Source: JBEKDJ01 sp050014415 (GTDB taxonomy: Bacteria; Desulfobacterota; BSN033; UBA1163). Taken from it: DNA of 40,799 bases. How positions within the stretch are numbered: the stretch's first letter is position 1; each line of letters opens with the position of its first letter. The stretch is taken from contig JBEKDJ010000022.1 in NCBI GenBank assembly GCA_050014415.1, forward strand, positions 1-40,799, given 5' to 3'. The translations under genes were made by a program, and so were the position numbers. The notes below the pieces were generated by a model. That model saw nothing but the letters and a program-made list of their open reading frames with translations, had not been told where the DNA came from and did not search any database. Shown here piece after piece: positions 32,347 through 39,915 of the stretch.

Positions 32347-33354
32347 ATGAAGGTTGCTTTTTTGATCCATAGCTTGGAAGTAAACAGTTGTCGTTATCGG
32401 GTGCTTCAGTACCTTCCCTATTTAAGAGATCACGGGGTTGATGCCTCCATCCATTTTTATAAATGGAGATGGCAGGAGAAACTGCAATTTTATAATAACT
32501 TGGGCCAATATGACATCCTCTATATTCACCGAAAACTTTTTTCGCCCTTTGAGTTCTGGTACATCCACAAGAAGGCCCCCAAAATCATCTATGATTTTGA
32601 TGATGCCTTGATGTATCGGAGTTCAGGTTCAAAAAATCCATACTCTTCTTCTCGGCGAATTAAATTCGACTACATGATGAAACGGGTCGATTTTGTCATT
32701 GCAGGGAATCAGTTCTTGAAATCAGAAGTCCTTCCTTATAACCACAACGTCGAAGTTATTCCTACCTCCATTGATCTCGCTCGATATCATTTGAAAGAGT
32801 ACGGCCGGAGAAAAGATCACTTTATCATCGGCTGGTTGGGAAGCCGTACTACCTTAAAATACCTACCTTCTCTCATCCCCGTACTTGAGAAAATCTTCCA
32901 AAAAGACCCTCGCGTCAAGTTGAAGATGGTCTGCGATCAGTTTTTGGACGATCTTCGTGTCCCTGTGATCAAGAAGAGGTGGTCCCTGGATGAAGAGGTG
33001 GAGGATCTGAGAAGCTTCGATATCGGCGTCATGCCTCTTTCCAACGACCTTTGGTCAAAGGGCAAATGTGGGTTGAAGATTCTCCAATATTTTGGCGTGG
33101 GGATCCCTGTGGTCTGCACTCCAATCGGTGTCAATAGGGATATTGTCGAGGATGGGGTGAGCGGCTTTTGGGCGGGCAATGAGGAAGAGTGGGAAAACTG
33201 CCTATCGAGATTGATTGAGGATGAAAGGTTACGAAGGGAGATGGGCCTCAGGGGGAGAAATAAGGTGGAGAAGGGTTATTCCCTGGAAGTCAACGCCCCC
33301 CAGGTCCTCGATGTCCTAGATCAGGTTGCATCGGAAAAGGATAAACGGAATTGA
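32347..33354 (+). CDS. Glycosyltransferase, GT4-like
   Basis: A 335-residue GT-B-type protein. The N-domain opens MKVAFLIHSLEVNSCRYRVL, with IIYDFDDALMY near residues 79-89. The C-domain has IIGWLGSRTTLKYL and FDIGVMPLSNDLWSKGKCGLKILQYFGVGIPVV, matching GT4-like enzymes of surface polysaccharide loci; VSGFWAG marks the last loop. Its TGA overlaps the next start (TTGA at 33351-33354). The DFDDA motif is common in this subgroup. Specificity unknown. Confidence 0.86.
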   Translation: MKVAFLIHSLEVNSCRYRVLQYLPYLRDHGVDASIHFYKWRWQEKLQFYNNLGQYDILYIHRKLFSPFEFWYIHKKAPKIIYDFDDALMYRSSGSKNPYSSSRRIKFDYMMKRVDFVIAGNQFLKSEVLPYNHNVEVIPTSIDLARYHLKEYGRRKDHFIIGWLGSRTTLKYLPSLIPVLEKIFQKDPRVKLKMVCDQFLDDLRVPVIKKRWSLDEEVEDLRSFDIGVMPLSNDLWSKGKCGLKILQYFGVGIPVVCTPIGVNRDIVEDGVSGFWAGNEEEWENCLSRLIEDERLRREMGLRGRNKVEKGYSLEVNAPQVLDVLDQVASEKDKRN

Positions 33355-34226
33355 AGTGGCTTTTCTTTAAAGTGGCTTTCCTTTACGCGAGGGTGTACGC
33401 CTTATTCTGCTATTACAGGAAGAAGGAGAGAAGAAAGGAAATTGAAGAGAAATTCGATTTCTTCCTCAAAAAAGGCTGGAGGCCAGCAGAAAAGAAGAAG
33501 ATCGTCAGACATATTTTTGAGCTGAGGGGGTCGAGGAAGGTGATGCATTATCTCATTCCCTTTTTGGATCGTCGATTGGTCAACAGGTTTTATGAGATTG
33601 AAGGCCTTCATCATTTAGATCAGATATTAAAGGAAGGCAGAGGAGTTGTCCTGATGGCAGGCCATTTTGGGAACCCCCACCTCGCATTTTGCGCCATCAG
33701 GCGGATGGGATACGATCTGACCCTTGTCAAGGGTGGGGCACCCAAGAAGGCCAAGTATGGGAAGTTAAGATACAGGGAGACCTCTGAGGACACGATCTTC
33801 ATTTGTGACTCCAATCACGGGGCGAGTTATAAGGGCAGGATACTGGAAATACTTCGGTCCGGTAAGATCATCCATTACTACGCAGATACAAGAGAGGGAA
33901 GGGTCAGAGAAAGGGTCTCTTTCCTCGGAAGAGAGATGGGGTTCCCGACCGGGATGATCCATCTTGCTAACCAAGCGGGAGCCGCTATCGTTCCTTGCAT
34001 CCACTTTTACCGGAAAGGGAAGATAACCTTAATATTCAAGGAACCCTTGGATCATCATTGGGTAAAGGGTGCAGATGACTATAGGAAGATCGTTTCAGAA
34101 TTTGCAAAATTATTGGAAACCACTATTCTCGCCAACCCGGAGCAATACATGGGAATCTATGGCCCAACCGTGTTGTCTGAGTATTACCGTTCTCACCGAA
34201 ACGAGAACGGCACTTTGCTTTCTTAG
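33351..34226 (+). CDS. LpxL/HtrB-like acyltransferase with an HX4H motif
   Basis: A 291-residue protein of the lysophospholipid/lauroyl acyltransferase superfamily, which in LPS biosynthesis adds secondary acyl chains to lipid A. A hydrophobic N-terminus (residues 3-21) would anchor it. GVVLMAGHFGNPHLAF (98-113) aligns with the LpxL catalytic motif HFGNWE, but the expected Glu is His: H105 and H110 give HX4H. IHYYADTREG and IHLANQAGAAIVPC match the later conserved blocks. It starts at TTG 33351, overlapping the previous stop by 4 bp, with AAAGGA nine bases upstream. A divergent acyltransferase acting on another substrate is possible. Confidence 0.82.
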   Translation: MKWLFFKVAFLYARVYALFCYYRKKERRKEIEEKFDFFLKKGWRPAEKKKIVRHIFELRGSRKVMHYLIPFLDRRLVNRFYEIEGLHHLDQILKEGRGVVLMAGHFGNPHLAFCAIRRMGYDLTLVKGGAPKKAKYGKLRYRETSEDTIFICDSNHGASYKGRILEILRSGKIIHYYADTREGRVRERVSFLGREMGFPTGMIHLANQAGAAIVPCIHFYRKGKITLIFKEPLDHHWVKGADDYRKIVSEFAKLLETTILANPEQYMGIYGPTVLSEYYRSHRNENGTLLS

Positions 34227-34235
34227 AGGAAGAAA

Positions 34236-34474
34236 ATGAGAGAGGCAGTCGTCAATTATGTGAAATGGGCCATTGAGCGTTTTCCTTTTGAGGAACCCAT
34301 CCTCGACACCTGCGCCGGATGGGAGCCCGATTACCATCAACCGCTCTTCCCTGGGAAAAGGTACATCAAGCAGGACATATTGGAATTCCCCATCTCGCCT
34401 TTAATGCCTTGAGAGTGATAGGTTATGATGTGGTTCTTCTTATCGGAGTCACGCCGAAAAATCCGAAGCATTGA
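34236..34474 (+). pseudogene. Scar of two fused gene fragments (methyltransferase N-end, acyltransferase middle)
   Basis: ATG 34236 opens a 58-codon frame ending at 34412. It reads ILDTCAGWEPDYHQPLFPG and YIKQDI, the start of a small SAM methyltransferase, then breaks off. From 34382 another frame reads IPHLAFNALRVIGYDVVLL and stops at 34474. This second piece resembles residues 108-127 of the adjacent acyltransferase (NPHLAFCAIRRMGYDLTLV). The join lies near 34380. Neither piece can be functional alone. It shows that genes were lost by deletion or recombination between the acyltransferase and MBOAT genes. A ribosome site (AGAGGA) still precedes the first fragment. Confidence 0.65.
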
Positions 34475-34650
34475 AGGTTTCGATATTATCGTACCTCAGA
34501 AAATACGGCTTTTTCCCTGCCCCGTCTCTATTCCTATTGCAATGGCTGGATCTCCGTGGATGGAGAACAGGGGGTCCGGGATCAAAGAAGCGAAATACGA
34601 AAAAAGAAGTCCTGCTCGTTATAGGGATCTTGATCTCCGCCGGTGTTGTT

Positions 34651-36117
34651 ATGGTTTTTAATTCCCTGCCTTTCCTGATCTTCTTCCCTGCGGTTGTGAT
34701 TCTCTATTTCATATCTCCTCACCGATATCGCTGGGCTCTGCTACTGGGGGCAAGCTTTTTTTTCTACATGTACTGGAAACCCGACTATATTGTCCTCCTC
34801 ATCATACCTACACTGATCAGCTATCTGTCCGGGGTGGCTCTGGGAAGGACCGGAGACCCCTCCAGACGGAAAATGATTTTAATTCTGGGCCTGGGGGCAA
34901 GTTTGACCCCTCTCTTTATTTTTAAATATCTCAACTTTGTGAACGAGTTACTGAGAGGAATCATACAGTGGATTGGCCCCTCCTATCCGGTAACCCTGTT
35001 TCATTGGATTCTCCCTGTTGGAATCTCATTCTACACTTTCAAAGCCATGAGTTATACCATTGACGTCTATAGGAGGAAAATCGGGCCTGAGCCACATTTG
35101 GGTATTTTTGCTCTTTATGTCAGTTTTTTCCCCCAACTTCTGGCAGGACCGATTGAGCGGTCGGATCACCTGATCCCACAGTTTCATGAGAAATTTGATT
35201 TTGAGGGGCAGCGGGTATTCGATGGGCTAAAAATCATGATCTGGGGTCTCTTCAAGAAGGTGGTGATTGCGGACAGGGTTTCGATTCTCGTCAATCAGGT
35301 TTATAATCATCCAGAAAATTATTCGGGCCTTCCGCTCCTTGTGGCCACGGTCTTTTTTGCATTTCAAATCTATTGCGACTTTTCGGGTTATTCAGACATG
35401 GCCATCGGAGCAGCACAGGTGATGGGATTCAAGGTGATGGACAATTTCAACCGGCCCTATTTCGCCGTCTCGGTCTCAGACTTCTGGAGAAGGTGGCATA
35501 TCTCCCTGTCCACTTGGTTTCGAGATTACCTCTACATCTCATTGGGAGGCAACAGGGTTGTGAGATGGAGATGGTACTACAATTTATTTATCACTTTTCT
35601 GTTGAGCGGATTATGGCATGGTGCTGGTTGGACGTTTTTGATCTGGGGTGCCCTTCATGGTTTCTACTTCCTCTTTTCAATCTGGACGGGAGAGGTCAGA
35701 AAAAAAATAGTTCATTGGGTAGGTCTGGACCGTTTTCCGGCCTTCCATCAAACTTTGAAGGTGATCATCACCTTCGTTTGCGTCTGCTTTGCATGGATTT
35801 TTTTCAGGGCGAAGACCCTCTCCGATGCTTTTTATATTATGACTCACCTCTTTTCCGAAATGGGAAGTATCGGCCATCTGAAACTGGCCATGAGGGGTCT
35901 CTTTGACCTGGGACTGGAGAGATACGAGTTTTATATTGGCCTGGGTTCAATTGTCATGATGGAATGTGTTGAGGGAGTAAAGAGAAACGGGGATATCCGG
36001 GATCTGTTTATTGGAATGCCTCTCTTGTTGAGATGGATGTTTTACTACGTCCTGATTCTATCCATCATCTTGCTGGGAGAGTATCCTGAACAGGGTTTTA
36101 TCTATTTTCAATTCTGA
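34651..36117 (+). CDS. MBOAT O-acyltransferase (AlgI/DltB-like)
   Basis: A 488-residue multi-pass inner-membrane protein, predicted to carry acetyl groups across the membrane for O-acetylation of a glycan. It begins MVFNSLPFLIFFPAVV, the usual opening of AlgI-like proteins. Signature blocks are FYTFKAMSYTIDVYRRK, FFPQLLAGPIER, SDFWRRWHISLSTWFRDY and SGLWHGAGWTFLIWGALHG, with the conserved catalytic His in the last. An open frame continues upstream to a TTG at 34471, but that part is not conserved and overlaps the scar, so I start at 34651 although no ribosome site is evident. The SGNH-like gene 15 bp downstream is its expected partner. Confidence 0.9.
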   Translation: MVFNSLPFLIFFPAVVILYFISPHRYRWALLLGASFFFYMYWKPDYIVLLIIPTLISYLSGVALGRTGDPSRRKMILILGLGASLTPLFIFKYLNFVNELLRGIIQWIGPSYPVTLFHWILPVGISFYTFKAMSYTIDVYRRKIGPEPHLGIFALYVSFFPQLLAGPIERSDHLIPQFHEKFDFEGQRVFDGLKIMIWGLFKKVVIADRVSILVNQVYNHPENYSGLPLLVATVFFAFQIYCDFSGYSDMAIGAAQVMGFKVMDNFNRPYFAVSVSDFWRRWHISLSTWFRDYLYISLGGNRVVRWRWYYNLFITFLLSGLWHGAGWTFLIWGALHGFYFLFSIWTGEVRKKIVHWVGLDRFPAFHQTLKVIITFVCVCFAWIFFRAKTLSDAFYIMTHLFSEMGSIGHLKLAMRGLFDLGLERYEFYIGLGSIVMMECVEGVKRNGDIRDLFIGMPLLLRWMFYYVLILSIILLGEYPEQGFIYFQF

Positions 36118-36132
36118 AAGGGAGATGGGAAG

Positions 36133-37059
36133 GTGACCTTGAAGGCCTTTGGGAAAAAAATGGGAATATTCGCCTTTTTTCTCTCGGTGATCCTGATACT
36201 TCTGAATCGCTGGATGGGCCAGAGCCTAGCGATCCATTATGATATGCAATATGAAGAAGCCATCCACCCAAAAATAAACGCCCCCATCATCATCATCGGT
36301 TCTTCCCATGCCACCCATGGAATCAATCCAAAGTACCTTGAAGACAACCGGTTTAGTGTTTATAATTTTGCACTGAATGGAGGGAATCCCCTGTTTTATC
36401 TAAAGTGGTATCATCGAATACTTACCCGGTACTACAGAAGGCCTTCCCATGTGATCTATGCGGTGGACTGGTTCATGTTTGACGATCACCTGCTCCAGAG
36501 GCAATTCGAGCACGACAGCAAATATCTTCCACTCCCCTTGCTGATGGCAGAGTTGAAGGAATCGAGGGCGTTGAAGACGTTGATATTGAATCGGTTCAGC
36601 ATTATTCGGGAAAGGAAGAAATTGCCCGTGCTGTTATTCAAAAAGAGAAGGGAGCAGGACATCTATCCCATAAGAAAGTACTATAAGGGGTTTGTCCCCT
36701 ATGAATCGAAAGGGAACCTGTGGAAGACAAAAGAAGTGAAGGTTACCTATTCCAAAGAGCAATTCGGGGCTTTTGAAGAAATACTGGACCAATTTAGGAG
36801 AGATAATATAAAGGTTATCTTTGTTCAGATACCGGAATATATTTCGGGGCGTCATTCGGCTGGCTATTTGGAAAACATGGAAAAGCTGGATGAGGTAGCA
36901 CGGGATCGAAATATTCCTTTTCTGGACTATAACCGGGGGAAAATATCGGCGATCAATTATGAGGCCCGTTACTACTCCGATTGGGGACATCTGAACGAAA
37001 AGGGAAGTGAGATTTTTTCGAGGCTCCTGAAGGAAGATTTGGGGAAGATATTGAATTGA
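36133..37059 (+). CDS. SGNH-like membrane-anchored protein, putative O-acetyltransferase partner
   Basis: A 308-residue protein with one N-terminal membrane helix (about 10-30) and a periplasmic domain. IIIIGSSHATHGINP (G56, S57, S58) resembles the nucleophile block of SGNH/DltD-AlgJ-like proteins, and NGGN at 82-85 the Asn block. YYSDWGHLNEKG (D283, H286) matches the catalytic Asp-x-x-His block. It follows the MBOAT gene by 15 bp. In such pairs the MBOAT exports the acetyl group and the SGNH protein transfers it to the sugar. It starts at GTG 36133 with a GGGAG site upstream. Family assignment is by motif. Confidence 0.8.
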   Translation: MTLKAFGKKMGIFAFFLSVILILLNRWMGQSLAIHYDMQYEEAIHPKINAPIIIIGSSHATHGINPKYLEDNRFSVYNFALNGGNPLFYLKWYHRILTRYYRRPSHVIYAVDWFMFDDHLLQRQFEHDSKYLPLPLLMAELKESRALKTLILNRFSIIRERKKLPVLLFKKRREQDIYPIRKYYKGFVPYESKGNLWKTKEVKVTYSKEQFGAFEEILDQFRRDNIKVIFVQIPEYISGRHSAGYLENMEKLDEVARDRNIPFLDYNRGKISAINYEARYYSDWGHLNEKGSEIFSRLLKEDLGKILN

Positions 37060-37136
37060 CAGGAATTCCCGAAGGGTGAATCCAATTTCCCCAAAAGGCA
37101 TTCACCGATTCCGTCTTGAACAGCATAGGGCCCAGG

Positions 37137-38780
37137 ATGGGTGGCAGCATTTTCGAGTTGGAAAGAGTGTTCGATATAAATATTACACAAGGTGAAATCA
37201 AGGGATGGATTGGGGAAGATATTCTTCATCTTCTTCCCCCGCGGTTCTTTGAAGATCCTGTCCGTTCCGCACAAGAGATGGGTGGATCTGTGATCAAGGA
37301 ATCCAGACTGAGATGGGCGGCTATGTTCACCCTGCCAAACGAACAAAGGATTTTTTTGAAAAGGGATCGGACAAAAGGATGGCTTGAATCGTTGAAATAC
37401 GTTTTTTCCCCTTCTAAGGGAAAGAAAGAATGGTTCATGGCCCATCAATTGAAAGAGAGAAACCTCTCCATCCCTGAACCCTTTGGCTGGATGGAGAAGA
37501 TCCGTTGGGGATTTGTGAAGGAGAGCTACTACCTTTCCGAGGCCATTGGATCAGGGACCTCTCTCATCGATGATCCGTTGAAGCTTGGGGAAAGTTCCTC
37601 CATTGATGAATTGGCGAAGATCGTGCGGAAGATTCACGACTCAGGACTCTTCCACGAAGATCTTCACGCAGGGAACTTCTTGTGGGACGGCCAAACCCTC
37701 TTTCTCACCGACCTCCATCGTGGGAAGATCATCCGGTCCCTCTCCTTGAATCAGAGACGGTGGAACCTATCGCAGCTCTTTCACTCTCTGAGATCTGTAT
37801 GGAGCGAAAGAGATCGACTGCGATTTCTTAAAACGTATTTTGAAGGGGATCCCATTTATTTTCAAAAAAGGGAAGATTGGGTCCAAAAAATCGATTCGTT
37901 GATGAAACGGCTCCAAAGAAGGCAATGGAAGAGCAGGGCCAAACGCTGCCTGAAAGAGAGCACAGAGTTTTCGATTGAAAAGGAAAAAGGGGTTCGGTAT
38001 TACCATCGAAGAGATTTCTCCCTGGTTCATTTGAAAAGGATGGTGGAAGAACATCTGCGGTGGATCGAAGAAAAACCGTCGTCGTTGGCGAAATATTCCT
38101 CGGAGGTGATGGTTTCTATATTGAAGGACGGGGAAAAGAGAATATCGGTGAAACAGTTCCGTTATCCCCACTGTTGGGACGTTTTCAAGGAGCATTTTCG
38201 TCGTTCAAAGGGGCTCAGGGCATGGCTGGCCGGGAATGGCTTGAGGGCAAGGGGAATTCCGTCTCTTTTACCTCTTGCCTTCGTGGAAAGGAAGAATTGG
38301 CTGGGATTGATTGAGACCTTCTTGGTGATGGAGGCCCATGAAATGAGCCGTGAGTTGGATCGATACATTTTAGAGGGATTCAGGGATGTGAGGGAAAAGA
38401 GACGCTTTATTAAGACTTTCGCCCGATGGCTTTCTCATTTTCATAGAATGAACCTTTATCATCGGGACATGAAGACCTGCAATATTCTCATTTCAGAAAA
38501 TGGAGAAACCTGGGATTTTCATCTCCTCGATCTGGAGGACGTCCGATTGGGCAAGAGGGTGGGAGAGAAGGATGTGTTTAGAAATCTCCTGCAACTCAAT
38601 ACCTCGATTCCCAATACGATCAGCCGCAGAGACCGCTTAAGGTTTTTTAGAGATTATACACGGTTCCATCCTGTCATCAAGAATCATCGGATGTTCCTCT
38701 TCCGATTGCTTCAGAGGAGTAGGGAAAGGGGAGTGGTATACGTTTCCTCCAAGGGAGTCATTAGTGAAAAGCCGTTTTGA
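37137..38780 (+). CDS. Tandem LPS-kinase-like protein (two WaaP/InaA-type kinase domains)
   Basis: A 547-residue cytoplasmic protein with two kinase-like domains. Domain 1 (about 45-270) has K75 in RIFLKRDR, the catalytic loop FHEDLHAGN (H173, D175) and TDLHRGK (D192) as metal ligand. Domain 2 (about 310-520) has K339 in ISVKQFR, YHRDMKTCN (H442, D444, N449) and LLDLEDV (D465). Both resemble the lipopolysaccharide kinases WaaP/InaA/KdkA, which phosphorylate heptose or Kdo in the LPS core. All key residues seem present in both halves. I chose ATG 37137 over an in-frame TTG at 37116 that has no nearby ribosome site. Fusion of two paralogous kinases in one chain is unusual. Confidence 0.85.
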   Translation: MGGSIFELERVFDINITQGEIKGWIGEDILHLLPPRFFEDPVRSAQEMGGSVIKESRLRWAAMFTLPNEQRIFLKRDRTKGWLESLKYVFSPSKGKKEWFMAHQLKERNLSIPEPFGWMEKIRWGFVKESYYLSEAIGSGTSLIDDPLKLGESSSIDELAKIVRKIHDSGLFHEDLHAGNFLWDGQTLFLTDLHRGKIIRSLSLNQRRWNLSQLFHSLRSVWSERDRLRFLKTYFEGDPIYFQKREDWVQKIDSLMKRLQRRQWKSRAKRCLKESTEFSIEKEKGVRYYHRRDFSLVHLKRMVEEHLRWIEEKPSSLAKYSSEVMVSILKDGEKRISVKQFRYPHCWDVFKEHFRRSKGLRAWLAGNGLRARGIPSLLPLAFVERKNWLGLIETFLVMEAHEMSRELDRYILEGFRDVREKRRFIKTFARWLSHFHRMNLYHRDMKTCNILISENGETWDFHLLDLEDVRLGKRVGEKDVFRNLLQLNTSIPNTISRRDRLRFFRDYTRFHPVIKNHRMFLFRLLQRSRERGVVYVSSKGVISEKPF

Positions 38781-38889
38781 AGAGATGGAATCCCCTTTTG
38801 GAGACTCTTACGAAGAGGTTTAAAGGATGGTGCTTGGGGATGAACCTTTTAGGACTGGGAGACCCAAGGCATCTGGAGATCCGTAGAAA

Positions 38890-39849
38890 TTGATTGACTT
38901 ATCCATTATTATTGTGAGTTGGAATTCGAAGGAATATCTTCTTCCTTGTATCGCCTCGATTTTTGAGACGACAAAGAGGATCCCTACGGAGGTTATTGTC
39001 ATAGACAATCATTCCAGTGACGGGAGCGGCCCAGAGGTGAAAAAGACATTTCCTGGGGTTCACCTCATTCTCAACGAGAAAAACTCTGGTTTTGCCAGGG
39101 CAACCAATCAGGGGCTAAAAGAGTCACAAGGAAGATATGTTCTTCTCCTCAATCCTGATACCCGGATGAAAGAAGGGGCTATTGAGAGATTACTCTCTTT
39201 CATGGAAACCCATTCAAAGGTTGGAGTCTCTGGCGGGCAACTCCTGAACAGGGATGGATCGAAACAGAACTCGATCGCCAATTTTCCATCCCTGGCCACA
39301 GAACTCCTTAATAAGAGTCTCCTGAGATGGATGTTCCCAAAGAAATTTCCAGGTAAGGAAAGGAATTCCCTCGAACCCATCGAGGTCGATTCGGTGATCG
39401 GCGCATGTATGATCGTAAGAAGAGACGCCATGGAGCGGGTCGGACTCTTGGATGAGGGTTATTTTCTCTTCTTAGAAGAGACCGATTGGTGTTATCGGAT
39501 GAAGAAGACTGGATGGAAGGTCTACCATCTCCCTCAAGCGGAGGCCTACCATTATCAAGGACAGAGTGCAGAGAGGGAAAAGAAAAAGGCAAAGGTGGAA
39601 TACTACCGATCTCGATACCATTTCTTCAAGAAAAATAGAGGAGAATTTCAATGGTCCATTCTCCTCATCGGATTAGTCTTGAGATTGGCGATTGAGTTAA
39701 TTTTTACTACTCTCATTTGCCTTTTTACATTCTTTAGCATTAATAAGTGGAGGAGGAAACTTTCAATCTTCGTATATCTGTTCTGGTGGCATATGAGACT
39801 ATGTCCTGAGGGAATGGGATTAAGAAATGGAATGGGCAATGGTCAATGA
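38890..39849 (+). CDS. Glycosyltransferase family 2, rhamnosyltransferase-like
   Basis: A 319-residue GT-A enzyme. SIIIVSWNSKEYL opens the domain, VIDNHSSDGS follows, and LLLNPDTRM (residues 86-93) is the nucleotide-binding acidic block used in place of DXD in this group. GACMIVRRDAMERVGLLDEGYFLFLEETDWCYR is split here as the acceptor signature: GACMIVRRDA, then DEGYFLF and EETDWCYR. Two hydrophobic segments near 256-288 suggest membrane attachment. It starts at TTG 38890 with GGAGAT nine bases upstream; the spacer 38781-38889 has nothing else. The end of the frame runs into a foldback repeat. O-antigen or surface-sugar addition is likely. Confidence 0.89.
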   Translation: MIDLSIIIVSWNSKEYLLPCIASIFETTKRIPTEVIVIDNHSSDGSGPEVKKTFPGVHLILNEKNSGFARATNQGLKESQGRYVLLLNPDTRMKEGAIERLLSFMETHSKVGVSGGQLLNRDGSKQNSIANFPSLATELLNKSLLRWMFPKKFPGKERNSLEPIEVDSVIGACMIVRRDAMERVGLLDEGYFLFLEETDWCYRMKKTGWKVYHLPQAEAYHYQGQSAEREKKKAKVEYYRSRYHFFKKNRGEFQWSILLIGLVLRLAIELIFTTLICLFTFFSINKWRRKLSIFVYLFWWHMRLCPEGMGLRNGMGNGQ

Positions 39850-39889
39850 TCAATACTCAATGATCATTTGAATTGCCCATTGATCATTG
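39831..39889. repeat. Foldback repeat at the GT2 gene end
   Basis: AATGGGCAAT (39831-39840) and ATTGCCCATT (39872-39881) are perfect 10-bp inverted copies. The interior and flank repeat the word AATGATCA or its complement. The left arm encodes the last residues of the GT2 protein, so the coding end appears to have been extended into repeat DNA. No T-tract. Confidence 0.55.
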
Positions 39890-39915
39890 CAAACTGATCC
39901 TTATTAGGAGGTTCC

